From contig NZ_BOSG01000002.1 of assembly GCF_018403225.1 (NCBI RefSeq), positions 434,001 through 498,000 of the forward strand: a stretch of 64,000 bases of DNA, given 5' to 3'. Shown here piece by piece: positions 18,872 to 27,280 of the stretch; within the stretch, counting starts at the first letter, position 1, and every line of letters begins with the position of its first letter. The position numbers and the translations under genes were made by a program. The notes under the pieces are model-generated. The model saw only the letters and a list, made by a program, of their open reading frames with translations, was not told the origin of the DNA and made no database searches. The DNA comes from Paenibacillus sp. J23TS9. GTDB lineage: Bacteria > Bacillota > Bacilli > Paenibacillales > Paenibacillaceae.

Positions 18872-19765
18872 GTGACCCATCGCGAAAGCCGGCGGCAGAC
18901 ACTATATATGTATCTTTTCATCGCTCCATGGCTAATCGGCTTCCTGGTATTTGCCCTATATCCTATTCTGTCATCGCTCTATTACAGCTTCACGGATTAT
19001 GACATTATTCACCCGCCCAAATATGTCGGACTCGCGAATTACCAGGAAATGTTTCATAACGATTTGTTCTGGAAATCCGTCGTAGTGACACTGCGGTACA
19101 CGTTTATCAGTGTGCCGATCCAGCTGCTGCTGGCACTCGGGTTTGCGCTCCTGCTCAATCAGAAAATACCGTTCCGCGGCTTTTTCCGAACCGCCATGTA
19201 TTTTCCGAGCATGGTATCCGGCGTTGCCATGTCACTGCTGTGGTACTGGATATTCAATCCATCCATCGGACTGTTCAACTACGTACTATCCTGGTTCGGC
19301 ATCAGTGGTCCATCTTGGCTGATGAGTCCGGACTATGCGCTCTACGCCCTTATGATTATGTCCTTCTGGACAGCGGGCTCAGGTATGATTCTATTCCTTG
19401 CCGGACTGCAGGGTGTTCCTTCAAGCCTTGTTGAAGCTGCCAAGCTCGATGGCGCAGGACGTTTCCGGATCTTCCTGAATGTGACGCTTCCTATGATTTC
19501 ACCCGTGCTGCTGTTCCAGCTGATTATGGGTGTCATCGACTCGTTCCAGGTATTTACCCAAGCGTATGTTATGACCCAAGGCGGTCCGAACTACTCGACC
19601 TGGTTCTACGTTTACAACCTGTATACGAGCGCATTCAAGGAATACCGCGCAGGTTACTCTTCCGCACTGGCATGGGTACTGCTGATCGTGGTTATGCTCT
19701 TCACGGGGCTCATCATGAAATTCTCGAACCGTTATGTCCACTATGAAGGAGGCGGACGCAAATGA
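18872..19765 (+). CDS. Sugar ABC transporter permease, MalF type
   Basis: 297 residues with six membrane helices, starting at GTG 18872. The cytosolic coupling motif EAAKLDGAGRFRIFLNVTLP is present and contacts the ATPase in this family. Length and topology match UgpA/MalF-type permeases of the carbohydrate uptake-1 family. The stop overlaps the next permease start by four bases (ATGA). No ATPase gene is present in the operon, so the transporter must use a shared MsmX-type ATPase encoded elsewhere, as usual in Bacillales. Confidence 0.92.
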   Translation: MTHRESRRQTLYMYLFIAPWLIGFLVFALYPILSSLYYSFTDYDIIHPPKYVGLANYQEMFHNDLFWKSVVVTLRYTFISVPIQLLLALGFALLLNQKIPFRGFFRTAMYFPSMVSGVAMSLLWYWIFNPSIGLFNYVLSWFGISGPSWLMSPDYALYALMIMSFWTAGSGMILFLAGLQGVPSSLVEAAKLDGAGRFRIFLNVTLPMISPVLLFQLIMGVIDSFQVFTQAYVMTQGGPNYSTWFYVYNLYTSAFKEYRAGYSSALAWVLLIVVMLFTGLIMKFSNRYVHYEGGGRK

Positions 19766-20646
19766 GTACGATTCCGGCTGCCGGTCCGAACGCTTCGTCT
19801 TCCCTGACCAAGCCCCGGCGCAAAATCGATGCCGTAAGCATCGCCAGCTTCATCGCTCTGGTGGTTACCACCTTTCTCATGCTGCTGCCTCTGTTCTTCA
19901 TGGTCTCAACTTCATTGAAATCAAAAAAGGAACTGCTCAAGTTCCCTCCGACCTTTTTGCCGGAGACATGGCAGTGGAGCAACTATAAGGATATTTTTGA
20001 AACGCTAAATTTCGGTCAGATGTACGCCAACAGTTTAATTATCGGTATTTTGACGGTTGTCGGCACCCTGCTCTCGTCAGCCCTGGCGGCCTACGGTTTC
20101 GCAAGATACCGGGGCAAAGGCAGCAATCTGTGGTTTATGCTGATGCTCAGTACCATGATGCTTCCGTATCCGGCGATCATGATTCCGCAGTTCATTCTCT
20201 TTTCCAAGCTGAACTGGATCGATACGTTCCTGCCGCTGATCGTGCCTGCATTTTTCGGCTCAGCGTACAATATCTTTTTGCTCCGCCAGTTCTTTTCCAC
20301 GCTGCCGGATGAGCTGTTTGACGCCGGACGCATCGACGGCTGCAGTGAATTCCGGATGTGGCGGCAGATCGCCCTTCCGCTTTCAGGACCGGCGCTTGCG
20401 ACGGTTGCCATCTTTGCCTTCATCTACAGCTGGAACGACCTTTTAACACCTGTGCTCTACTTAAGCTCATCGGATAAGTTCACGCTTCCGGTCGGCATGT
20501 CTTCCTTTACTTCGTCGCGGTTCCGCATTCCGCCTTGGCATTTGCTCATGGTCGCCTCCGTGCTGGCCATGCTGCCGATCGTCACCCTGTTTGCGATAGC
20601 CCAAAAGCGGTTTGTGGAAGGAATTGTACTTACAGGCATCAAGTAA
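19762..20646 (+). CDS. Sugar ABC transporter permease, MalG type
   Basis: 294 residues with six membrane helices. The EAA coupling motif reads DAGRIDGCSEFRMWRQIALP, typical of MalG/UgpE-type subunits, and the C-terminus ends in GIVLTGIK, close to the family's usual GLTAGAVKG ending. It overlaps the upstream permease by ATGA and is followed 53 bases later by the binding protein. It forms the heterodimeric membrane channel with its neighbour. Confidence 0.92.
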   Translation: MSTIPAAGPNASSSLTKPRRKIDAVSIASFIALVVTTFLMLLPLFFMVSTSLKSKKELLKFPPTFLPETWQWSNYKDIFETLNFGQMYANSLIIGILTVVGTLLSSALAAYGFARYRGKGSNLWFMLMLSTMMLPYPAIMIPQFILFSKLNWIDTFLPLIVPAFFGSAYNIFLLRQFFSTLPDELFDAGRIDGCSEFRMWRQIALPLSGPALATVAIFAFIYSWNDLLTPVLYLSSSDKFTLPVGMSSFTSSRFRIPPWHLLMVASVLAMLPIVTLFAIAQKRFVEGIVLTGIK

Positions 20647-20699
20647 AGGCCCCGCCGCAGCGGCGGCAAAAAAACTTGAATATATGGGGGATATCGTTC

Positions 20700-22091
20700 A
20701 TGAAAAGGAAAAGGATGAAAAAGACTTTTGCACTTCTGCTTGCGACCAGCATGCTGGTTGTCCTGGCATTATCCGGCTGCAGCGGCGGCAAATCAGCAGG
20801 TGACGTGGCTCCTGCAGGCGATAGCGATACCGGCAAATCCGGTAAATCCGGCGAGCAAGTAACCATTACGCACTACACCATCGATTCCGAAGACCGTACC
20901 TTTATCGAAAAGCTGATTCCGGATTTTGAAGCCAAGCATCCGAACATTAAGGTCAAAGTGGAAAAGGCGCCTTACGAGCAGTTCGACAGCAAGCTGCAAA
21001 CGCTGATTGCCGGCGGCAAATCACCTGACGTAACAAGCCACTACGGTTATGGCGGTTTTGCGGAATATTACAACAAAGATATGCTGCTCGACATGAACGA
21101 CATTATTAAGGAAGACGGATTCAAAGCATCCGACTACAGCATTCCGGATGATCTGATGAAAATTTACACGGTAAAAGATCATGTGTACGGCGTTCCGGTC
21201 AATATGTATGTCACGCTGATGCTCTACAACAAAGACATGTTCGATGCTGCCAATGTCCCTTATCCTCCAAGTGATTACGAGGACAAGAGCTGGACGTTTG
21301 ACAAAATGGTTGAAGACGCGAAAAAAATGACGCATGTATCCGAAGATATTGCCAAAACGCAGTATGGCGTTGACTTCACATGGTCCGAGCGCGATATGCG
21401 CCCACTTTATTTCGGTGTTGAGCCGTACTCACAGGATACCTGGACCAACGGCGGCGTACCGTCCGAGACCCACTTCGATTCTCCGGACGTGATGGCAACG
21501 TATAACAAGCTGTTCAATCTGATCTTAAAAGATAAGGTTTCCCCGACAACGGAATGGAGCAAGAGCGTAGCCGGACAAAACGGCGATGCCTTCGTAACCG
21601 GCAAGCTCGGCATGACGGTCAGCGGTTCCTGGAGCCTCGCGGGCTCCAATGACTTCCCGTTCAAAGTCGGTGTAGCTGCAGTTCCAGCCGGCGGCAATGA
21701 TAAGGTCCGCAGCGTGCTGTTCGTCGATCCGCTGCTGATCCTGAAAGGCTCCAAGCATCCGAAGGAAGCTTTTGAATGGATTAAATACCTCGTCAGTGAC
21801 GAAGTACAGGAAAAATCGATTGATCTGAGCGGCGGTAACCCTCCAGTCAACACGAAGGCAGCCGAGGCTTACTACAAGCATTTTGAAGGCATTGATCCTG
21901 ATGATGTGAAAAAGGTTTACGAAGGCGCTGTGAAATACGGCTTTGAATCCTATAACCATCTGATTACCAACTATTCGCAAATCAATGACATGTTTATTAA
22001 CGAAATGCAGCCGATAGATACCGGACATAAAACCGTCGAAGAAGTCATGCCGACCATTCAGAAGAAGGTCATGGAAATTATCAAACGTTAA
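20700..22091 (+). CDS. Lipoprotein sugar-binding protein of the ABC importer
   Basis: 463 residues from ATG 20700, preceded by TGGGGG; the open frame extends 55 codons upstream into the permease gene but without a plausible start. A lipoprotein signal peptide ends in the lipobox LSGC with acylated Cys27. The mature protein is a family 1 solute-binding protein (YEQFDSKLQTLIAGGKSPDV, GKLGMTVSGSW). It captures the sugar outside the membrane for the two permeases encoded just upstream. Ligand is not certain; the downstream GH4 enzyme suggests a beta-glucoside or chito-oligosaccharide. Confidence 0.92.
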   Translation: MKRKRMKKTFALLLATSMLVVLALSGCSGGKSAGDVAPAGDSDTGKSGKSGEQVTITHYTIDSEDRTFIEKLIPDFEAKHPNIKVKVEKAPYEQFDSKLQTLIAGGKSPDVTSHYGYGGFAEYYNKDMLLDMNDIIKEDGFKASDYSIPDDLMKIYTVKDHVYGVPVNMYVTLMLYNKDMFDAANVPYPPSDYEDKSWTFDKMVEDAKKMTHVSEDIAKTQYGVDFTWSERDMRPLYFGVEPYSQDTWTNGGVPSETHFDSPDVMATYNKLFNLILKDKVSPTTEWSKSVAGQNGDAFVTGKLGMTVSGSWSLAGSNDFPFKVGVAAVPAGGNDKVRSVLFVDPLLILKGSKHPKEAFEWIKYLVSDEVQEKSIDLSGGNPPVNTKAAEAYYKHFEGIDPDDVKKVYEGAVKYGFESYNHLITNYSQINDMFINEMQPIDTGHKTVEEVMPTIQKKVMEIIKR

Positions 22092-22098
22092 TGCTGAT

Positions 22099-22128
22099 CA
22101 TGTACCGTCCCGAAAGGGGCGGTGCATG
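22099..22128 (+). promoter_or_regulatory. GNRA-capped stem-loop after the binding-protein gene
   Basis: CATGTACCGTCCC (22099-22111) pairs with GGGGCGGTGCATG (22116-22128) around a GAAA tetraloop. No T run follows, so it is probably not a full terminator. A stable 3' hairpin after the binding-protein gene could protect the upstream mRNA and raise its level relative to the downstream genes. Confidence 0.55.
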
Positions 22129-22163
22129 TCTTAAATTAGCTTCGCGGCCAGCCCTCCGTACAT

Positions 22164-22195
22164 GTATACTAGTGTTAAGTTGATGTAAACGTACG
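22164..22195 (+). promoter_or_regulatory. Candidate promoter and cre/LacI-type operator upstream of lacI-type gene
   Basis: TATACT at 22164-22169 could be a -10 hexamer, though no good -35 is seen. Downstream, ATGTAAACGTAC at 22183-22194 matches most of the cre/LacI-family consensus (WTGNAAACGNWN). TCCGTAC (22155-22161) and GTACGGA (22191-22197) form inverted repeats around the region. It could serve catabolite repression or autoregulation. Confidence 0.45.
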
Positions 22196-22222
22196 GAAAA
22201 TCTGCCGCAAGGAGAATAAACG

Positions 22223-23221
22223 ATGAAGGTTAGTATATTTGATGTAGCAAAAAAATCAGGACTGTCCGTCGTGACAGTATCACGGGTATTAAACGGCGCC
22301 GAATCGGTGCGCGAGAAAAACAGACAAAAGGTGCTGGATGCCATCAAGGAGCTCGATTACCGTCCCAACGCGGCTGCCCGCAGTTTGGCTCGCGGCAAAA
22401 CCGGGATCGTCGGTTTGATTGTAACCACCCTGCAGGACTCCTTTTTTGACGCTGTCGTCAAGGAGCTGAATGAGGTGCTTGCACTCCATGGCTATTTTCT
22501 CGCTGTATCGGTCTCTACCGGTATTGGATCCGATGAAGCCCATTATCTGATCCAGGAGGACCGTGTGGATGGCCTCATCCTGCTCTCACCGATGGAAGAG
22601 GACAACTACATCGTGGAATTGAAGCGGCGTAATATCCCTTATGTCCTGATCGATAACCAGAAACCGGAAAATGACGCTTTCTCTGTAACCATTGACAACT
22701 ATAAAGGCGGCTATGCCGCAACAAAGCATTTGCTGGATCAAGGCCATACCTCCATTGCTCATCTGAGCGGGCATAACATGTTCCGCAGTACACGGGAACG
22801 CCGCAGCGGCTTCCTTCAGGCACTGGAGGAAAAGAACCTCGCTCCGTTTGAGATGGTGACAGGCGAATTTGAAATCGATTTTGGATATGATATCTGCCGG
22901 AAATGGCTGCGTGAAGGCCGTCTTCCTTCCGCTGTATTTGCAGGCGATGACAATATTGCGCTTGGTGTTGCGAACGCTCTGATGGAAGCTGGAATCCGCG
23001 TGCCTGATCAGGTAGCCATCGTGGGCTATGACGATCAGCACATCTCCTCGAAGCTGCGCCCGCATCTGACAACGGTCCGTCAGCCTGCTGACCGGATTGG
23101 CCTTGCCGCTGCGGATATGCTGCTCAAACGGATGGACGGTACGATGAAACGCGGGGCAAATGTGCGGATTGACCCTGAACTCATCGTAAGAGAGTCTACT
23201 GTACCGAAAACAGAAGGATAA
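22223..23221 (+). CDS. LacI-family transcriptional regulator of the sugar operon
   Basis: 332 residues. The N-terminal helix-turn-helix (residues 2-24, IFDVAKKSGLSVVTVSRVLNG) and hinge helix (NAAARSLARGKTGIVGLI) are typical of LacI/GalR proteins. The remaining part is the periplasmic-binding-protein-like sensor domain, ending with the family motif TTVRQPADRIG. It lies inside the sugar operon, between the transporter and the kinase genes, and probably responds to the imported sugar or its phosphate. AAGGAG lies upstream of ATG 22223. Confidence 0.93.
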   Translation: MKVSIFDVAKKSGLSVVTVSRVLNGAESVREKNRQKVLDAIKELDYRPNAAARSLARGKTGIVGLIVTTLQDSFFDAVVKELNEVLALHGYFLAVSVSTGIGSDEAHYLIQEDRVDGLILLSPMEEDNYIVELKRRNIPYVLIDNQKPENDAFSVTIDNYKGGYAATKHLLDQGHTSIAHLSGHNMFRSTRERRSGFLQALEEKNLAPFEMVTGEFEIDFGYDICRKWLREGRLPSAVFAGDDNIALGVANALMEAGIRVPDQVAIVGYDDQHISSKLRPHLTTVRQPADRIGLAAADMLLKRMDGTMKRGANVRIDPELIVRESTVPKTEG

Positions 23222-23259
23222 CTTAAAAAATATATCCGTATATATAGGAGTGACGACCA

Positions 23260-24252
23260 TTGACTTACTACTTGGGAATCGATGGGGGAGGAACAAAAAC
23301 ATACGCCCTGCTGACCGACGACCGAGGCAACGTGCTTGGCAAAGGCGTAAGTGGCAACGGCAATCACCAGATTGACCGTTCCATGGCTGAGCAAAGCATC
23401 CGGGAAGCTGCGGAAGGCGCGCTGAACGAAGCAGGCCTGCGGGTTCATGACATCTCGCATACCTATTTCGGGCTGGCTGGCGCAGATCGGGAAGCAGATT
23501 ACCGTATCCTGCATCCTTTGGTCCAGAGAATCGGTTTCACCCAGAATTATTCGATCAATTGCGATACGATGATTGGCCTGCGTGCAGGCACCAACCACCC
23601 TTATGGTGTCGCTCTGATCTGCGGAACAGGAACCAACTCCGCTGGACGAAATCCTGCGGGGGAGCATGTCCAGGTAGGCGGATTTGATTACATGTACGGT
23701 GATTTTGGCGGAGGCGGTTCCCTCAATATTGAGGTGTTCCGCTCCGTCATCCGCTCATGGGATGGCCGTGAGCAAACGACGCTACTGACGCCGCTTCTGC
23801 TTACCTTCCTCGGATATGACAACGTCAGCGATATGTTTGAAGACTTTCAGGATCACGGGAAGCATGTGCCCGTACATGCGGCGAAGCTGCTGTTTGAAGC
23901 GGCGGCGGAAAATGATACCGTAGCCCTTGAGATTCTGACCCGTCAAGGTGTAGAGCTCGGCAAATCAGCGGTGGCAGTTATCCATAGGCTTGGCATGGAG
24001 AAGGATACGTTCGACGTCGTGCTGGCAGGAAGTCTGCTAACACGGGGAGACCGCGGCTGGATCCGAAGCAAGGTTGAACAGGCAGTTGCTGCAGCCGCTC
24101 CGAATGCAGCCGTCGTCACGCTGTCTACAGAGCCGGTTGTCGGCGCCGTATGGTCAGCCATGGAAGCAGACGGACATTCAATAAGCCGGGAAGTGTATGA
24201 CAAAATGCGGACCTTCCGTGACTTTGAACATATTAAACAAACAACAAGATAA
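23260..24252 (+). CDS. BadF/BadG/N-acetylglucosamine kinase-type sugar kinase
   Basis: 330 residues, ASKHA fold. The phosphate-binding motif GIDGGGTKTYALL is at about 5-17, and the second phosphate loop GTGTNSAG near 125-132. A conserved GDFGGGGS segment follows. This is the family of eukaryotic-type GlcNAc kinase and related bacterial amino-sugar kinases. The start is TTG 23260 with GGAG ten bases upstream. Because the transporter is ABC-type and does not phosphorylate its cargo, while GH4 enzymes need a 6-phosphorylated substrate, this kinase probably supplies the phosphate. Acting on a disaccharide or a monosaccharide cannot be told apart here. Confidence 0.85.
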   Translation: MTYYLGIDGGGTKTYALLTDDRGNVLGKGVSGNGNHQIDRSMAEQSIREAAEGALNEAGLRVHDISHTYFGLAGADREADYRILHPLVQRIGFTQNYSINCDTMIGLRAGTNHPYGVALICGTGTNSAGRNPAGEHVQVGGFDYMYGDFGGGGSLNIEVFRSVIRSWDGREQTTLLTPLLLTFLGYDNVSDMFEDFQDHGKHVPVHAAKLLFEAAAENDTVALEILTRQGVELGKSAVAVIHRLGMEKDTFDVVLAGSLLTRGDRGWIRSKVEQAVAAAAPNAAVVTLSTEPVVGAVWSAMEADGHSISREVYDKMRTFRDFEHIKQTTR

Positions 24253-24298
24253 TCCCATATATATAAATTCAATTCTTTCAAGACTGGAGCGTGCAGAA

Positions 24299-25624
24299 AT
24301 GACAAATGAACAAGGACTCAAAATAGCAGTAATCGGCGGCGGATCTTCCTATACTCCGGAACTCGTTGAGGGATTCATCCTTCACTATGCCGAGCTCCCG
24401 GTACGTGAGCTGTGGCTGGTGGATATTGAGCCAGGGCAGCGCAAATTGAATATTGTCGGCAACTTGGCCAAGCGTATGGTCGAGAAATCCGGTCTTCCCA
24501 TTGAAGTCCATCTGACCTTGGATCGCCGCGAGGCGATTAAAGATGCAGACTTTGTCAGCACCCAAATGCGGGTAGGTATGCTGGATGCGCGCGGCCGCGA
24601 CGAATCCATTCCTCTGAAATATGGTGTGATCGGCCAGGAAACCACCGGTCCCGGGGGCATGATGAAAGCACTTCGGACGATCCCGGTCCTGCTCGACATC
24701 TGCCGCGATATTGAAGAGCTTGCCCCAAACGCCTGGCTGCTGAACTTCACGAATCCTGCGGGCATGGTTACGGAAGCCATCCTGAAATATTCCAATGTAA
24801 AAAGCATCGGCCTTTGCAATGCGCCCATCGGCTTGATTAAACAAACATCAGCCAAATACGATGTAGAAGCGGACCGCATTTATGCTGAATTCGTTGGCCT
24901 GAACCATCTGCACTGGATTACACGCATTGATGTGAATGGTGAAGACAAGCTGGATGAAATGCTCGCTGATACCGCTGGCTACAGCGCGAAGAACGTGCCT
25001 GCACGGGAATGGAATCCGGAATTCCTTCAGTCCCTGCACGCTCTTCCCTCCTACTACCTGAAATACTTCTATATGACCGATGCCATGCTCGAAGAGCAGC
25101 TGGAATCCTTCCAAAAAGGCGGCAATCGCGCGGAAGTGGTGAAGCGTGTTGAGGAAGAGCTGTTCGAGCTGTATAACGATCCGGAACTGAAGGATAAGCC
25201 AAAGCAGCTGGAACAACGCGGCGGAGCCTTCTATTCTGAAGCAGCCGTGAATCTGATGCGCTCACTGTACAATGGTTCGAATGACATCCAAACCCTGAAC
25301 GTCGCCAACCAAGGCATTATTGACTTCCTGCCGGATGATGCGAGCATTGAAGTCAACTGTGTAGTCACCAAAACCGGCCCGCTGCCGCTTCCATTGACCA
25401 AGGTCCCTCCGATGGCTGTAGGTCTGATCCATGCGGTTAAAACCTATGAGCGTCTCGCCATTGATGCCGCTGTAACCGGTGATCGCGGTCTGGCAATCCA
25501 GGCATTGGCCCATCATCCACTGGTTCCGTCCGTGGAAGTGGCGATCCGGATGCTGGATGAAATGCTGGAAGCGAACAAGGAATATTTGCCGCAGTTCTTT
25601 AAAGAAACGACAGCTAATGCATAA
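24299..25624 (+). CDS. GH4 family 6-phospho-beta-glucosidase
   Basis: 441 residues from ATG 24299, with GGAG upstream; a longer frame to 24197 overlaps the kinase gene and is not used. The NAD-binding loop VIGGGSSYTP is at 11-20. Metal-binding and substrate residues of GH4 are present: Asn149 and Asn152 in NFTNPAG, Cys173-Asn174 in CNAPIG, and Asn202-His203 in GLNHLHW. Family enzymes hydrolyse 6-phospho-glycosides by an NAD/Mn-dependent redox elimination mechanism; the sequence resembles the LicH/CelF beta-glucoside branch. It is the last gene of the operon and is followed by a terminator. Confidence 0.9.
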   Translation: MTNEQGLKIAVIGGGSSYTPELVEGFILHYAELPVRELWLVDIEPGQRKLNIVGNLAKRMVEKSGLPIEVHLTLDRREAIKDADFVSTQMRVGMLDARGRDESIPLKYGVIGQETTGPGGMMKALRTIPVLLDICRDIEELAPNAWLLNFTNPAGMVTEAILKYSNVKSIGLCNAPIGLIKQTSAKYDVEADRIYAEFVGLNHLHWITRIDVNGEDKLDEMLADTAGYSAKNVPAREWNPEFLQSLHALPSYYLKYFYMTDAMLEEQLESFQKGGNRAEVVKRVEEELFELYNDPELKDKPKQLEQRGGAFYSEAAVNLMRSLYNGSNDIQTLNVANQGIIDFLPDDASIEVNCVVTKTGPLPLPLTKVPPMAVGLIHAVKTYERLAIDAAVTGDRGLAIQALAHHPLVPSVEVAIRMLDEMLEANKEYLPQFFKETTANA

Positions 25625-25655
25625 ATGACGGAATTATATATGATTTCCTGAATGA

Positions 25656-25700
25656 AACCGCCCTGCCCAGGATGAACCGGAGCAGGGCGGTTGTTGTTTT
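25656..25700 (+). terminator. Terminator of the sugar operon
   Basis: AACCGCCCTGC (25656-25666) pairs perfectly with GCAGGGCGGTT (25682-25692) and is followed by the T-rich GTTGTTTT. Confidence 0.88.
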
Positions 25701-25734
25701 GTGCTTTCCCTCGGAATCATTGTGCAGAATATCT

Positions 25735-27120
25735 CTACTTCAGTTGTCCGAACAAATCATTAAATACTTCACTCATCGTAGGGTGCGTGAAGATTTGGTC
25801 TCTCAGGAATGTATATTTTTGCCCGGTTTGCATGAATATTTGAACGATATTAATGATTTCGCTTGATTCTGTGCAAAAGAGCGTACATCCCAAAATCTGA
25901 TCCGTCTTGGCATCGATGACTGCCTTTAAAACGCCTTGTGTCTCTTTCATTAATCTGGCTCGGGGACTGGCTGCGACAGGCATTTTCGCTATCTTAATCT
26001 CATATCCCTGTTCCCTTGCCTCATCCTCTGACAAACCTACCCGCGATAATGGAGGATCGATAAATACCGAGTAAGGAATATTCACCCGGTCCTTCGTGGA
26101 GCGTTGCCCAGCGCCAAATAGTTGATCCTTTATGATTCGATAATCATCCAACGAAACATAAGTAAACTGTGGCCCGCCCTTCACATCACCAATTGCCCAA
26201 ATATGAGGAATGTTCGTCTTCAGATATTCATCCACTTGAATGGCTCCCTTTTCATTAACCGCAATGCCTGCATGAGCCAGATTCAATTCTTCCGTATTTG
26301 GCCTTCTGCCTGTCGCCAGCAGAATTGCATCCGCCTCTAACGATTCAGGTTGATCCGCACCACTACGTGAGTAAATAACCTGTGCGCCATCCGGTTGCTT
26401 ATCTTGGACAGATTGAACTTGTGCACCGGATATATACCGTATCCCCTTACCCTCAAGCGTTTTTAGGACCTCTTTGGCAATATCGCGGTCTTCACGCTTC
26501 AAAAATGCCTCTGCCCCATCGAGCACAGTCACGTCTGATCCGTAATTAGCATACATCGATGCAAATTCCAGGCCGATATATCCTCCGCCGATGATGACAA
26601 GACGTTTGGGAAGATCCGTTTTATCCATCAACGTCGTGCTGTTATATACGTATTTGCTTGCATGGATTCCCTGAATACTCGGAACCATCGGAGTTGCTCC
26701 TGTATTAATAAAAATCCGCGCCGCGGTAAGCAGAACGGTTTCCTCCTTCATTGCCACCTTTATTTCATGTGAGGAGACAAAGCTTGCTTTGCCTGTAAAA
26801 ACAGTGATTCCTTCTTTATCGCTCAGATTGTGATAGTTTTTAGATCGTAAAAAGGATACCAGTTCGTTCTTCTCTGAAATGGCTTGTGTATAGTAAGCAT
26901 TCTGATCCTCAAAGGAGTTTGGATTCATGAAGGCTGCATACTTGGACTGATACGCAAGCGATTTGGATGGAATACATGCGATGTTAATGCAGGTTCCTCC
27001 GTACATTTTATCGGACTGCTCGATCATCGCAACCTTCCACCCTTGTCCCTCCATCTCAACCGCCAGTGTTTTTCCACCCTTGCCAAAGCCAATAATAATG
27101 GCGTCATAATTGTTATTCAT
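25735..27120 (-). CDS. rclA: RclA-type pyridine nucleotide-disulfide oxidoreductase
   Basis: 461 residues from ATG 27120, which has AAAGGAG upstream; the frame could extend 13 codons more. FAD-binding motif IIIGFGKGGKTLA at 8-20, redox-active pair Cys44 and Cys49 in GGTCINIACIPSKS, NAD-binding GGGYIGLEFASM, and the dimer-interface ending DQIFTHPTMSE. The N-terminal and C-terminal segments closely resemble E. coli RclA (FGK.GKTLA, MYGGTCINI, PYSVF..PPLSRVG), a flavoprotein that protects against hypochlorous acid and reduces copper(II). A glycine usual after INI is alanine here. Lies downstream of an MFS exporter but is separated from it by a terminator. Confidence 0.82.
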   Translation of the reverse strand: MNNNYDAIIIGFGKGGKTLAVEMEGQGWKVAMIEQSDKMYGGTCINIACIPSKSLAYQSKYAAFMNPNSFEDQNAYYTQAISEKNELVSFLRSKNYHNLSDKEGITVFTGKASFVSSHEIKVAMKEETVLLTAARIFINTGATPMVPSIQGIHASKYVYNSTTLMDKTDLPKRLVIIGGGYIGLEFASMYANYGSDVTVLDGAEAFLKREDRDIAKEVLKTLEGKGIRYISGAQVQSVQDKQPDGAQVIYSRSGADQPESLEADAILLATGRRPNTEELNLAHAGIAVNEKGAIQVDEYLKTNIPHIWAIGDVKGGPQFTYVSLDDYRIIKDQLFGAGQRSTKDRVNIPYSVFIDPPLSRVGLSEDEAREQGYEIKIAKMPVAASPRARLMKETQGVLKAVIDAKTDQILGCTLFCTESSEIINIVQIFMQTGQKYTFLRDQIFTHPTMSEVFNDLFGQLK

Positions 27121-27195
27121 CTCATTCTCTCCTTTCCCGTAGCTTTTCCAAAAATCCACTTTCCCATCAGGATGTCCATTGATATCAATTACCCA

Positions 27196-27231
27196 AACAA
27201 AAAGAAGTGTAACTATAAAAGTTACACTTCT
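27196..27231 (-). terminator. Terminator downstream of the Bcr/CflA-type exporter
   Basis: AGAAGTGTAACT (27203-27214) and AGTTACACTTCT (27220-27231) are perfect inverted repeats. Read on the minus strand the hairpin is followed by TTTTTGTTTG, so it ends the exporter transcript before rclA. Confidence 0.75.
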
Positions 27232-27280
27232 AATTTAAGGAAATATATTTTCCGGCCATGTTTACTTCTCTATTTTCCTG

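Noticed and set aside
27203..27231. AGAAGTGTAAC inverted repeat as a regulator operator
   Set aside because: A T run follows on the minus strand and it sits at the end of the exporter gene, so a terminator explains it better.
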